A stretch of DNA of 64,000 nt from Chitinophagaceae bacterium (GTDB lineage: Bacteria > Bacteroidota > Bacteroidia > Chitinophagales > Chitinophagaceae), in contig SEAC01000015.1 of NCBI GenBank assembly GCA_004173235.1, forward strand, positions 372,001-436,000, in the 5' to 3' direction. The notes beneath the pieces are model-generated. The model did no database searches. It saw nothing but the letters and a program-made list of their open reading frames with translations, and was not told where the DNA came from. A program made the position numbers and the translations under genes. This document shows positions 50,686 to 59,970 of the stretch, in pieces. Each line of letters opens with the position of its first letter. The first letter of the stretch is position 1.

Positions 50686-52380
50686 CTATTTCAATTTTTC
50701 GGAGAGGTCTAGGCCATTGGCCCGCGCCGTGCGCTGTGCGATCTCGTAGCCTGCGTCGGCATGCCGTATGACGCCCATGCCCGGGTCGTTGCGGAGCACG
50801 CGCTTCAGTCGCTCGTCTGCATCCGCCGTACCATCGGCAACGATCACCATTCCGGAGTGAATGCTATAACCCATACCCACGCCGCCGCCATGATGGAGAC
50901 TTACCCACGAAGCGCCCCCGGCTGTATTCACCAACGCGTTAAGGATCGGCCAATCGGCAACGGCATCCGAGCCATCCAGCATCGCTTCGGTTTCGCGGTT
51001 GGGCGATGCCACGGAGCCCGTGTCGAGGTGATCGCGGCCGATCACGATCGGAGCCTTCACCTTGCCACTGCGCACCAGTTCGTTGAATGCAAGTCCTGCT
51101 TTTTCGCGCTCGCCCTGGCCCAGCCAGCAGATACGCGCGGGAAGCCCCTGGAAAGCGATCCGCTCTTTCGCCAGCTTCAGCCAGCGTTGCAGCGATGCAT
51201 TCTCTGGAAACATGTTGGCGATGAGATCGTCCGTCACAGCGATATCGGCAGGGTCGCCGCTAAGCGCGGCCCAGCGGAATGGCCCTTTGCCTTCGCAGAA
51301 AAGCGGACGGATATAAGCGGGCACAAAGCCCGGGAAATCGAAAGCTCTTTCGAGGCCGCGCTCTTTGGCGCGCGCACGGATGTTGTTGCCATAGTCGAAC
51401 GTGATGGCGCCCATCTTTTGTAGCTCCAGCATCAGTTCTACGTGCCGGTACATCGAGTCGTAAGCGTACTCGAGATATTGTTCCGGATTCTCTTCGCGGA
51501 GGATGCGCGCCTGCTCTTCGCTGAGCTGGTGCGGCCAGTATCCGATCAGCGGGTCGTGCGCGGAGGTTTGGTCGGTAAGCGTATCGGGAACTACTTCGCG
51601 TGCAATCAGCCGCTCCAGTAGTTCTACGGCATTGCAGTGCACACCGATGGAGATGCCTTCGCCGGCCTGCTTTGCTGCCAGCGCGCGATCGATCGCCTCA
51701 TCCACATTCTCGATCATCAGGTCGAGGTAGCGGGTTTCGAGGCGCTTTTCAATGCGCCACCTTTCCACTTCGGCCACGAGTGCCACGCCTTCGTTCATGG
51801 TGATGGCAAGCGGTTGTGCGCCGCCCATTCCGCCCAGGCCGGCGGTTACATTGAGCGTGCCTTTCAGCGATCCGCCCGCTCCATTTGCGGAAGGATAGTG
51901 CTTGTCGGCAAGCGCCGCGTACGTTTCATACGTGCCCTGCACAATTCCCTGCGAGCCGATGTAGATCCACGAGCCCGCGGTCATCTGGCCATACATCATC
52001 AGGCCCTTGCGCTCCAGTTCTTCAAAATGCTTCCAGTTGGCCCAGTTGGGCACCAGCTGCGAGTTGGACAGCAGCACGCGCGGCGCATCCTTGTGCGTCT
52101 TCAGGATAGCGACGGGCTTACCGCTTTGGATCAGTAGGCTTTCATCGTTCTCCAGCACTTTTAGGCCGGCGATGATGTTGTCGAGTGCTTCGAAGTTGCG
52201 CGCGGCCTTCCCACGTCCGCCATATACGATGAGGTCGTCGGGACGCTCGGCCACAGCGGGATCGAGGTTGTTGAGCAGCATGCGGAGAGCGGCTTCCTGT
52301 ATCCAGCCTTTGCAACTAAGTTGGTTGCCGGTTGGCGTTTTGTATTTGACAGCGTCGTATTTGCGTTCGGTTTGAAGCAT
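50686..52380 (-). CDS. hutU: urocanate hydratase
   Basis: 564 residues from the ATG at 52380; a longer frame to 52467 runs through the heptamer repeat. Second step of histidine breakdown, using tightly bound NAD as an electrophile. Typical stretches: [13 protein letters not shown]-like [89 protein letters not shown] and [22 protein letters not shown]. Lies 95 bp downstream of hutH, the gap filled by a heptamer hairpin. Confidence 0.96.
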   Translation of the reverse strand: MLQTERKYDAVKYKTPTGNQLSCKGWIQEAALRMLLNNLDPAVAERPDDLIVYGGRGKAARNFEALDNIIAGLKVLENDESLLIQSGKPVAILKTHKDAPRVLLSNSQLVPNWANWKHFEELERKGLMMYGQMTAGSWIYIGSQGIVQGTYETYAALADKHYPSANGAGGSLKGTLNVTAGLGGMGGAQPLAITMNEGVALVAEVERWRIEKRLETRYLDLMIENVDEAIDRALAAKQAGEGISIGVHCNAVELLERLIAREVVPDTLTDQTSAHDPLIGYWPHQLSEEQARILREENPEQYLEYAYDSMYRHVELMLELQKMGAITFDYGNNIRARAKERGLERAFDFPGFVPAYIRPLFCEGKGPFRWAALSGDPADIAVTDDLIANMFPENASLQRWLKLAKERIAFQGLPARICWLGQGEREKAGLAFNELVRSGKVKAPIVIGRDHLDTGSVASPNRETEAMLDGSDAVADWPILNALVNTAGGASWVSLHHGGGVGMGYSIHSGMVIVADGTADADERLKRVLRNDPGMGVIRHADAGYEIAQRTARANGLDLSEKLK

Positions 52381-52388
52381 GGGGGAAA

Positions 52389-52476
52389 GTTTGTCGTTTG
52401 TTGTTTGTGGTTTGTAGTTCCGCGATGCACAGCCAACGGCATAGGCGTCAGCAAAGACAAACGACAAACCCCAAAC
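52389..52476. repeat. heptamer inverted repeat, GTTTGTC / GACAAAC
   Basis: Left arm (52389-52416): GTTTGTC, GTTTGTT, GTTTGTG, GTTTGTA. Right arm (52456-52476): GACAAAC, GACAAAC, CCCAAAC. The stretch 52403-52425 is the exact reverse complement of 38548-38570 (23 bases). The loop includes GGCATAGGCGTCAGC. It separates hutH from hutU and touches the hutH stop. Confidence 0.92.
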
Positions 52477-54041
52477 TAATTCAAAGTAAAGGTATCAAAG
52501 CCATCATTCAATTCTATGCCTGCAGCCTTTGCGCACGCGCTCACTTTGGCTACGAGGCTGCCGCTGGCCACCAGGGCATGCGCCTTCTGGATGTCGTCGG
52601 CGAAAATGCGGTCTTCCTCGGCGAAGACGACACTCTGGCGCAGGTGGTCGTGGGCGCATTCGAGCAAACTGCTGCTCTTCAGCGGGCGCCGGAACTCGAT
52701 GGCCTGTGCGGCACTGATCAGTTCGATGGCAAGGATGTACTCTAGGTTGTCGAGCACCTTCGACAGCTTGCGGCCCGAGATCGAGCCCATGCTCACGTGG
52801 TCTTCCTGCCCGAGCGAAGTAGGAATGCTGTCGGCAGATGCCGGGAAGCAAAGCGTTTTGTTTTCGGTAACGAGTGCAGCGGTGGTATACTGCGGAATCA
52901 TAAAACCGCTGTTGAGTCCCACGTTCTTCATCAGCAGCAACGGCAGGCCCCACTTGCCTTCGAGCAGCAGGTAGCAGCGACGGTCGGAGATGTTACCTAT
53001 TTCCGCTGCAGCAAGGCATGCGTAATCGAGGGGCATCGCCAGCGGCTGCCCGTGGAAGTTGCCGCCACTGATCGTATCGTCTTTACCCAGCACAATCGGA
53101 TTGTCGGTCACCGAATTTGCTTCGATGGATGTCAGTTCCTTTAAATGCAGCCAGGCATTGCGTGAAGCACCATGCACCTGCGGCATGCAGCGCAGCGAAT
53201 ACGGATCCTGCACGCGCCCGCAATCGACGTGGCTTTGCATGATGTCCGATCGTTCGAGCAAGCCCCGCAGGCGTTGTGCCACCAGCCTGTTGCCGGTATA
53301 CGGACGAAGCTGGTGCAGCCGGTCGTCGAAAGGCGCCTTGGTACCCGTGAGAGCTTCGAGGCTCATTGCGCCAATGATGTCCGCTGCCTCCAGGCAATTA
53401 TGCAGGCGCTGCACCCCTTTGAGTGCGAAAGCCAATATGAACTGCGTTCCGTTGATCAGCGCAAGCCCCTCTTTAGGACCGAGGGTGATGGGTTCCAGTC
53501 CTTCTTCCTGCAGCACTGCGGCCGATGGCCGCCGCACGCCTTTGTGATACACTTCGCCGAGCCCGATGAGCGGCAGGCACAGGTGCGCCAGTGGTGCGAG
53601 ATCGCCGGAAGCGCCGACAGAACCTTTCTCCGGCACCACCGGGATCACGTCGTTGTTGATGTGCCAGATGATGCGTTCGAGCGTGCTGAGCTGCACTCCG
53701 GAGTAGCCTTGCACCAACGCCTGCACCTTGGTGATCAGCATCAGCTTGGCGATCTCGGCGGGAATGGGATCCCCTACACCAACGCTGTGGCTTTGCAGGA
53801 TCTTGTGTTGCAGCAGGCGGGTATCGGCTTCGTTGATGGCGGTGTCGGCGAGAATGCCGAATCCCGTATTTATACCGTATACGGTGCGGCCTTCGTTAAC
53901 GATCGCCTGCACGGCTTCCTGGCTCTGCTTCACCCTTTGGGTTGCCGATGCATCGAGCTGACCGGCGCGATGGCCCGCAGCCAGCGAAAGAGCGCTTTCA
54001 ACGCTCAAACGATCCGTTCCGTAGAAAAATGGAATACTCAT
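52476..54041 (-). CDS. hutH: histidine ammonia-lyase
   Basis: 521 residues. First step of histidine breakdown, giving urocanate. The MIO cofactor forms from Ala144-Ser145-Gly146 in [14 protein letters not shown]. Other family stretches are [30 protein letters not shown] and [14 protein letters not shown]. First of the hutH-hutU pair, divergent from an unknown 176-residue protein. A near-consensus TATTTTCG box lies 11 nt before the ATG. Confidence 0.96.
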   Translation of the reverse strand: MSIPFFYGTDRLSVESALSLAAGHRAGQLDASATQRVKQSQEAVQAIVNEGRTVYGINTGFGILADTAINEADTRLLQHKILQSHSVGVGDPIPAEIAKLMLITKVQALVQGYSGVQLSTLERIIWHINNDVIPVVPEKGSVGASGDLAPLAHLCLPLIGLGEVYHKGVRRPSAAVLQEEGLEPITLGPKEGLALINGTQFILAFALKGVQRLHNCLEAADIIGAMSLEALTGTKAPFDDRLHQLRPYTGNRLVAQRLRGLLERSDIMQSHVDCGRVQDPYSLRCMPQVHGASRNAWLHLKELTSIEANSVTDNPIVLGKDDTISGGNFHGQPLAMPLDYACLAAAEIGNISDRRCYLLLEGKWGLPLLLMKNVGLNSGFMIPQYTTAALVTENKTLCFPASADSIPTSLGQEDHVSMGSISGRKLSKVLDNLEYILAIELISAAQAIEFRRPLKSSSLLECAHDHLRQSVVFAEEDRIFADDIQKAHALVASGSLVAKVSACAKAAGIELNDGFDTFTLN

Positions 54042-54105
54042 AACAGTGGGAAGCGAAAATAACGTTTAACTTAGAGCAACAAGCTTTTACCACTCAATCC
54101 ATCCT

Positions 54106-54636
54106 ATGAGTAAACTATTTTCTTCGCTTGCATCGGCCCTTTTCGGCCGCTCCAACGCACAGGATTCCGACCCACGCGCGTTCCGCTGCAGCAGCGATGG
54201 CGCTACGCTTGAATTTCAAAAAGCACCCTGGGTACATCAATCTTACGACAGCGAAGGCAATGAGCTGTTTACGGGCCAAAGCCTCGACAACAAGGCCGTG
54301 TATGGCTTTGTTACCTGCAGACTGGCCCAGCCCCTCTCCGACCGCATGGTGGCGGAGCAGCGTCTCTTTTTGTTTATGGAAGACCTGCATCCCCACTTCG
54401 ACATCGATTGCACCACCGGCCTCGACCACGGCCTTAAGCACCCTTCGTGTGAGGATGCTGTTGGAATGAGCGAGTATTGGCAAGACCGCGCGGGCAAGGA
54501 TTGGAAGGTGCAGGGCTGGACGGACGGCACGCTTATGACCATCCTCTACATCAAGAATATTTCCATCACTGATTTCCGCCGGCAGGACGCCTATTTTGCT
54601 TCCTTTCGATTTGCTCCAGCGCGCAAGTTGGCATAA
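54106..54636 (+). CDS. protein of unknown function
   Basis: 176 residues, soluble, no signal peptide. Features include CSSDGATLEFQKAPWVHQSYDSEG, AEQRLFLFMEDLHPHFDIDCTTGL and ITDFRRQDAYFASFRFAP. I do not recognise the family. Base composition and codon use resemble the surroundings. It is divergent from hutH with a 64-bp gap and precedes tRNA-Arg. Reality as a gene is supported by its length and by an ATG preceded by an A/C-rich leader. Confidence 0.65.
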   Translation: MSKLFSSLASALFGRSNAQDSDPRAFRCSSDGATLEFQKAPWVHQSYDSEGNELFTGQSLDNKAVYGFVTCRLAQPLSDRMVAEQRLFLFMEDLHPHFDIDCTTGLDHGLKHPSCEDAVGMSEYWQDRAGKDWKVQGWTDGTLMTILYIKNISITDFRRQDAYFASFRFAPARKLA

Positions 54637-54693
54637 CGGGCATGTAGCTTATCTTTGCTGCCTTTCGGCCGGCACCCCGGTGCTTGCCGGAAC

Positions 54694-54765
54694 GGCTCCA
54701 TAGCTCAATGGATAGAGCGCCTGCCTTCTAAGCTGGTGATCTAGGTTCGATTCCTAGTGGGGCTA
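54694..54765 (+). tRNA. tRNA-Arg (anticodon TCT)
   Basis: 72-nt cloverleaf: acceptor GGCTCCA with TGGGGCT, D arm TAGCTCAATGGATAGAGC, anticodon loop CTTCTAA, T arm CTAGG-TTCGATT-CCTAG. CCA is not encoded. The anticodon stem CCTGC/GCTGG has a T-T mismatch at the middle pair (29-41), which is unusual. The tRNA lies immediately before the exporter and stress gene cluster. Confidence 0.93.
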
Positions 54766-54868
54766 CATTTTGGGAAAGTACCCGCTGAAGTGCAGCGGGG
54801 CATAGAGATCAGCCTGATTGCTGACGATCGTCAGCAGAACACCAGTGGTTCCCTGCGATCTTCAAACA

Positions 54869-55948
54869 ATGAAGCGCGTAATCGGCTTTTCACTTCCTTT
54901 TCTTCTGCTGGCATGTTCCGCCAAACAAGAAACGATACGACCGATCGTTCAAGACATTACCGAATCGGTTTATGCCTCGGGTGTTGTGCGAAGCCGCAAC
55001 CAATATGAGGTGTTCGCGCCTGTCAGCGGGATTATAGACGACGTGCACGTTGTTGAAGGCAGCATTGTTCATCGGGGCGATCCGCTCTTCACCCTTTCGC
55101 ATGAAAATGCAAGGAATCAGACAGAGAACGCACGGATAGCAGCAGCCTTTCAATTCCTTCCCGCCAACGAGGATCGGTTACGGGAAGGCGAGGAAGCAGT
55201 GCGGATTGCCGCTGAAAAACTTGCGCAGGATTCATTGCTCTATGTACGTCAGCAACGGCTGTGGGGCGAAGATATCGGCACCCGCAACGAGCTGGACCAA
55301 CGCGCACTGAACTACCAAAACTCCCTTGCTGCTCTCCGGTCGTCGCGCCTCCGGCTGCGACAATTAAGACATCAGCTGGTTTTCGCCGACAGGCAGGCGC
55401 AGCAACAGGTGCGCATCCAGGAAAGCATAGCGGGAGACTACGTCATACGCGCGCGGCGGGATGGGCGCGTGTACCGCATCGACAGGAAAATTGGAGAGCT
55501 GGTGGCACCGCAGGCTGCTATCGCCCTGCTCGGTTCCTCTTCGGATTTCGAACTGGAGCTGCGCGTGGATGAGAACGATGCCGTGAAGGTCAGTGTGGGG
55601 CAGGCCGTGCTGGTCACAATGGATTGCTTCAAGGGGCGTGTATTTGGGGCTACGATCCGGGAGGTTTTCCCAGCCATCGATCCGGCAACGCGATCGGTTA
55701 CCGTTATCGCCACGTTTGACCGCCCGCCGGCTTCCCTCCTTCCCAACCTTACAGCCGAGGCAAACATTGTACTGCGATCGAAGTCAAGGGCGCTGACCAT
55801 TCCCCGCTCTTATTTGAATGAAGACCAAACCGTGCTGCTACGGAGCGGAAAGCGAAAGCTGGTGCAAACGGGCGCGCGTGACCTGCAGCGGGTGGAGGTT
55901 ACGGAAGGGTTGAACGCAGACGACGTACTTCTAAAACCGGCACAGTGA
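54869..55948 (+). CDS. HlyD/DevB-type membrane fusion lipoprotein
   Basis: 359 residues from the ATG at 54869. Lipobox LLLACS (lipid cysteine near residue 16). Periplasmic adaptor fold: barrel-sandwich half EVFAPVSGIIDDVHVVEGSIVHRGDPLF, a helical hairpin about 90-185, then YVIRARRDGRVYRIDRKIGELVAPQAAIALLG and a beta-barrel. It bridges an inner-membrane ABC permease to an outer-membrane channel not encoded here. The order adaptor-permease-ATPase is that of DevBCA exporters. Its stop overlaps the GTG start of the permease (GTGA). Confidence 0.88.
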   Translation: MKRVIGFSLPFLLLACSAKQETIRPIVQDITESVYASGVVRSRNQYEVFAPVSGIIDDVHVVEGSIVHRGDPLFTLSHENARNQTENARIAAAFQFLPANEDRLREGEEAVRIAAEKLAQDSLLYVRQQRLWGEDIGTRNELDQRALNYQNSLAALRSSRLRLRQLRHQLVFADRQAQQQVRIQESIAGDYVIRARRDGRVYRIDRKIGELVAPQAAIALLGSSSDFELELRVDENDAVKVSVGQAVLVTMDCFKGRVFGATIREVFPAIDPATRSVTVIATFDRPPASLLPNLTAEANIVLRSKSRALTIPRSYLNEDQTVLLRSGKRKLVQTGARDLQRVEVTEGLNADDVLLKPAQ

Positions 55949-57198
55949 CCAGAAAACTGCAATTCGAGATCGCGAGAGAGTTATTGCTGGCACGGGGACG
56001 CCAAACGCTCGTTGCCGGCGTAGGCGTGGCCTTCAGCATTGCCGCATTCATAGCTTTACTCAGCTTCATGACCGGGCTCAACGATCTCCTGGATGGGCTC
56101 ATCCTGAACCGAACGCCACACGTCCGCCTTTTCCGGGAAGTTCGGCAAAACCCCGATCAGCCGGCTCGTTTAGAGAACCCCCACGCCTATCACTTCATAT
56201 CCTCCGTCAAAACCGGGAACATTCGCCCTGAACTCAAACAAAGCGCTGCTATGCTTGCCGCATTACGCTCCGACCCCCGCGTGATGGGAGTTGCACCACG
56301 AGTGACCACGCAGGTGTTTTTCAACAACGGAACCGCGCGCCTGGGCGCAGTGGTGTCCGGTATCGAGTCTTTTCCGGAAGACCAGCTGTTTCATTTTTAT
56401 GATTATATCACAGAGGGTACTGCACAAGAGATTGATGTCGCCCCCAACAGCATCGTGTTGGGCAAGGCACTCGCCGACAAATTGCAGGCAGAGCCGGGCA
56501 ACCTCGTAGCGCTAACTACTCCTGACGGAAAGACATTTTCGTTGCGGCTTGTTGCCCTTTATCAGTCGGGCATCAACGAGCTCGACAAAGTGCAGGCCTT
56601 TACGTCCATTGCCACCGCGCAAAAGTTGATCGGTAAGCCACCGGGCTACCTCACGGATATTCAGGTGAAACTCACCAACATCAAGATGGCACCCGCCGTT
56701 GCCCGGGAATACAGCAGGCTGTACGCAACCGAAGCAGAAGACATTCAAACGGCAAGTGCGGAATTTGAAACAGGAAGTTTTATCCGGACGGTGATTTCTT
56801 ATGTCGTTGGTATCACAATGCTCATTGTGGCGGGTTTCGGGATCTACAATATTCTCAACATGATGATCTACGAAAAGATGGACTCCATCGCCATACTCAA
56901 AGCCACTGGATTTTCCGGAAGCGATGTGAAGAGCATATTCCTGACGATCGCTGTCGTCATTGGACTCGCAGGTGGCATTGTAGGCCTTGCTGCGGGCTTC
57001 GGGCTCTCCCGGATCATCGACCGCATACCTTTTCATGCTACTTCCCTTCCCACGGTAGATACCTATCCCGTCAATTACAACCCTGTTTACTATGTCATCG
57101 GACTGATGTTCGCCCTGCTTACGACCTATTTCGCGGGACGCTTTCCTGCCGCAAAAGCGGGAAAAATCGATCCTGTTGCCATCCTGCGAGGAAAATAA
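55945..57198 (+). CDS. FtsX/DevC-type ABC permease
   Basis: 417 residues from a GTG at 55945 that overlaps the adaptor stop by 4 bp. Four membrane helices: one near 22-45 and three in the C-terminal FtsX domain (VISYVVGITMLIVAGFGIYNILNMM, VKSIFLTIAVVIGLAGGIVGLAAGFGLS and YVIGLMFALLTTYFAGRFPA). A large periplasmic domain lies between. KMDSIAILKATGFSGSDVKSIF is the cytoplasmic coupling motif. It works with the adaptor and ATPase to move a lipid or small molecule across the envelope. Confidence 0.9.
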   Translation: MTRKLQFEIARELLLARGRQTLVAGVGVAFSIAAFIALLSFMTGLNDLLDGLILNRTPHVRLFREVRQNPDQPARLENPHAYHFISSVKTGNIRPELKQSAAMLAALRSDPRVMGVAPRVTTQVFFNNGTARLGAVVSGIESFPEDQLFHFYDYITEGTAQEIDVAPNSIVLGKALADKLQAEPGNLVALTTPDGKTFSLRLVALYQSGINELDKVQAFTSIATAQKLIGKPPGYLTDIQVKLTNIKMAPAVAREYSRLYATEAEDIQTASAEFETGSFIRTVISYVVGITMLIVAGFGIYNILNMMIYEKMDSIAILKATGFSGSDVKSIFLTIAVVIGLAGGIVGLAAGFGLSRIIDRIPFHATSLPTVDTYPVNYNPVYYVIGLMFALLTTYFAGRFPAAKAGKIDPVAILRGK

Positions 57199-57202
57199 CA
57201 AT

Positions 57203-57892
57203 ATGATCCTTCAAGCCGAAAATATCAGCAAGTCCTTTCGCGATCAAGGGCAAACGCATACGCTGTCGAACATCAGTCTTTCTATCAAGGAAGGCGAGTT
57301 CGTTTCCATCATGGGGAAGTCGGGCTGCGGCAAATCGACGTTGCTGTATATTCTATCCACTATGGACACCGATTACGAAGGGGCCCTCCACATCGACGGG
57401 GAACTTATGACCGGCGCTTCAGGCAACCGGCTGGCCGCAATTCGCAACGAGAAGATCGGGTTCGTGTTTCAGTTCCATTACCTCCTCACCGAATTCTCGG
57501 TGCTGCGCAACGTCATGTTGCCCGGTTTGAAACTGAACCGGAATGCCGAAGACGCAATCGAAGAAGATGCCCGACGATGGTTGCGCCTCCTCAACATGGA
57601 GCACGCTGCACAAAAGCGTCCCAACCAGCTCTCAGGCGGTGAAAAGCAACGAGTAGCGATCGCGCGGGCATTGATCAACAAACCGAGGATCGTCATGGCC
57701 GACGAGCCCACTGGAAACCTCGACAGAAAAAACACCGACGTCGTTTTCAATATCCTGCAGGAATTGAACGCGTCCATGGGGCAAGCCTTGCTGATCGTTA
57801 CGCACGATCCGCAATTTGCAGCGCGCACGCACCGCATCATCGAGATGGAAGACGGCAGGATCGTTCAAAACGGAGAAAGCGGCGAGGACTGA
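57203..57892 (+). CDS. LolD/DevA-type ABC ATPase
   Basis: 229 residues from the ATG at 57203, 4 bp after the permease stop. Complete cassette: Walker [10 protein letters not shown] (about 42), Q-loop [24 protein letters not shown] typical of LolD/MacB, signature [15 protein letters not shown], Walker [12 protein letters not shown] and the switch histidine in VTHDPQF. Powers the FtsX-type permease. Third gene of the three-gene exporter unit. Confidence 0.95.
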   Translation: MILQAENISKSFRDQGQTHTLSNISLSIKEGEFVSIMGKSGCGKSTLLYILSTMDTDYEGALHIDGELMTGASGNRLAAIRNEKIGFVFQFHYLLTEFSVLRNVMLPGLKLNRNAEDAIEEDARRWLRLLNMEHAAQKRPNQLSGGEKQRVAIARALINKPRIVMADEPTGNLDRKNTDVVFNILQELNASMGQALLIVTHDPQFAARTHRIIEMEDGRIVQNGESGED

Positions 57893-57942
57893 CTAGCTTC
57901 TGGAAATCGAACACCGAAGGCTCCGCCCGTGGAGGTGTTTCC

Positions 57943-58860
57943 TCAGGGCTGCATCCGTAAAAAGTGCCGCCAGGCCGTAGCGCGCGCGAACAGCCCGCTG
58001 CCTTCGCTCTCCGTGGCAGCCGACCCGCAGGCCACGCCAAAGGCAACGGCATGCTCCAGGTCTGCTCCCTCTTCCAATTTCCATACAATGCCTGCAACAA
58101 GGCTGTCTCCAGCGCCCACCGTACTTTTTGCTTCCACCACCGGAGCGGCAAACTGCCGGCTGGATTCTTTGGTAGCAAGCACAACGCCCGCTGCACCCAG
58201 CGAAACCACCAGCGCATCAACAGGGTACTTGCGCAGCACGGCTCGTGCCGCGTCCTGCACATCGGAAAGCTCCAGTGCGGGCTCTCCTATCATCGAGGCC
58301 AGTTCGGACAGGCTCGGCTTAACGAGAAAGATGCCGGCCTGCAGCAATTCAGATAACCCAGGCCCCGAACAGTCGGCAACCACGCGCAGGCCTTGTCGAT
58401 GCCCCTGCTGAACCAACCTGCCCAGGTATCCTTGCGGCAAACCGGGCGGAAGCCCGCCGCTAACCACGAGGTGCCGAGCGGTGCCCAACTGGTCCCACAA
58501 AAGCAACTGCTCCAAAACGTGTCGCTCGAGTGGCTGAGCGGGATGAACAAACCGGTATTGACGTCTCGTTGACTGGTCCAATACATTGAAGCTTTCGCGC
58601 GTAGCGGCTTCACTGCGAACGGCACGGAAGGGTATCCCGGTCTTTTGCATTTCAGCAAGCAATGCATCGCCGGCCGGCCCGCCATAAGGAAAGATCGCAC
58701 AGGTGTCGCCACCCAACTCATGTATCCCACGGCTAACGTTGATACCACCGCCGCCCGGCAGGGTGACGACTTCCGTGCAACGAAGCTTCTTTTCCGGTTC
58801 GAGCAGCGGGACTGTTGCGGATTTATCGAGCACGGGGCTCAGTGTGAGCGTGATAATCAT
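57943..58860 (-). CDS. PfkB-family sugar-phosphate kinase (1-phosphofructokinase-like)
   Basis: 305 residues from the ATG at 58860. PfkB fold with the glycine motif GGGGINVSRG (36-45), an anion-hole/ATP site and catalytic Asp252 in VGAGDSLVAG. The ITLTLSPVLDKSATV start groups it with 1-phosphofructokinase, tagatose-6-phosphate kinase and E. coli PfkB-type enzymes. It likely phosphorylates fructose phosphates. It is divergent from the USP genes and convergent with the ABC exporter. A PfkB next to universal stress genes is also seen in the mycobacterial DosR regulon (known). Confidence 0.9.
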   Translation of the reverse strand: MIITLTLSPVLDKSATVPLLEPEKKLRCTEVVTLPGGGGINVSRGIHELGGDTCAIFPYGGPAGDALLAEMQKTGIPFRAVRSEAATRESFNVLDQSTRRQYRFVHPAQPLERHVLEQLLLWDQLGTARHLVVSGGLPPGLPQGYLGRLVQQGHRQGLRVVADCSGPGLSELLQAGIFLVKPSLSELASMIGEPALELSDVQDAARAVLRKYPVDALVVSLGAAGVVLATKESSRQFAAPVVEAKSTVGAGDSLVAGIVWKLEEGADLEHAVAFGVACGSAATESEGSGLFARATAWRHFLRMQP

Positions 58861-59116
58861 ACCGCTGTAAAGGTGCGTAGGCTTGCGGATTGAATGGCTG
58901 ACGACGAACAGCATAGAACGCTGATAGCGGTTCTCACTTCTTTGTCAAAGGTCGACGGCCCGCACCGCCCGGGCAGCCCCTCTACTGTATGTCTACCCGC
59001 TCAACGTTGCCGGGTCGCTTCTTTTCGCGGGCACGCCCCGAGCGTAGCCCCTTAACGGTAACCTGAGTCATGGGTAGGTGCTGTCAGCGGTCATTCTGCC
59101 GCCGGTTGCGCATTGG

Positions 59117-59124
59117 TAGGTTTG
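59117..59124 (+). promoter_or_regulatory. -7 box for the universal-stress operon
   Basis: TAGGTTTG matches TAnnTTTG exactly, 13 nt before the ATG at 59138. The 277-bp divergent gap upstream (58861-59137) contains GGCGG- and GCCCGGGC-like short palindromes but no operator I can name. Confidence 0.5.
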
Positions 59125-59137
59125 TCGAAAAGCAATC

Positions 59138-59962
59138 ATGAAAAGAATACTCGTCATAGAGCATGCGCATCATCCCAACACCGCGATCATTGATTTTGCG
59201 TGCCGCCTGGCCGATGCGCGCAAAGCGCGCTTTTGCGGTATTCTCATGGAAAGTATGTTTGCCGGGCCAGTCCAGCCCGAACCAGCAGCTGCGCCTTCCG
59301 ACCCATGGGTTGCTGCAGGCACGGCGGATGTGCGTATGGACCCCGAGCGCGCCGTTCAATTCTTTCTTGAAGAGTGTGAACGCCACGGCCAGGAAGCCGA
59401 AGCGGAATTTTATCAGGGCGCGCCGATCCCGCATGTGATCCGGGAAAGTTCCTTTGCCGACTTGATCCTTCTTGATCCAGCCACGAGCTTCGGCGACCCC
59501 GACGAACAGGCTCCTTCCCATTTCACCCGGAGCTTGCTGCGCGAAGCGCATTGCCCGGTACTGCTCGCACCCACCCAATTCGAAGGGGTAAACGAGACCG
59601 TGTTTTGTTATGATGGAAGCGCTTCTTCGATCATGGCCGCCAGGCTTTATACATACCTGCTTCCCAACCTGGCGCGTGAAAAAGCAACGGTACTGGAAGT
59701 AGGCAAGCCCGGCCGGGCCACCGGCAAAACGGAGCACAGGAGCCTGCTGAAATGGATGCATTGCCATTATTCCGATGTGACCTTCGAATCGCTTGAGGGA
59801 ACTCCCGATGAAGAACTGTTCCGCCGGTTGCAGATGAAGCGAAACAAGATGGTCGTTATGGGTGCGTTCGGCAGAAGCCTTCTTTCCACCTGGGCGCGTC
59901 CAAGCACTGCCGAAAAACTCATTCATAATGTTGACCTTCCCTTCTTCATTGCCCACGTTTAA
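59138..59962 (+). CDS. universal stress protein (diverged)
   Basis: 274 residues, a tandem-domain UspA-type protein. First half: KRILVIEHAHHPNTAIIDFACRLADARKARFCGI, SSFADLILLDPATSFG, HFTRSLLREAHCPVLLAP. Second half: NETVFCYDGSASSIMAARLYTYL and MVVMGAFGRSLLSTWARPSTAEKLIHNVDLPFFIAHV. The second domain keeps a GxxGRS-type phosphate loop (GAFGRSLLS). It is co-transcribed with the next USP gene (8-bp gap). Confidence 0.85.
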   Translation: MKRILVIEHAHHPNTAIIDFACRLADARKARFCGILMESMFAGPVQPEPAAAPSDPWVAAGTADVRMDPERAVQFFLEECERHGQEAEAEFYQGAPIPHVIRESSFADLILLDPATSFGDPDEQAPSHFTRSLLREAHCPVLLAPTQFEGVNETVFCYDGSASSIMAARLYTYLLPNLAREKATVLEVGKPGRATGKTEHRSLLKWMHCHYSDVTFESLEGTPDEELFRRLQMKRNKMVVMGAFGRSLLSTWARPSTAEKLIHNVDLPFFIAHV

Positions 59963-59970
59963 CTAAGGTT

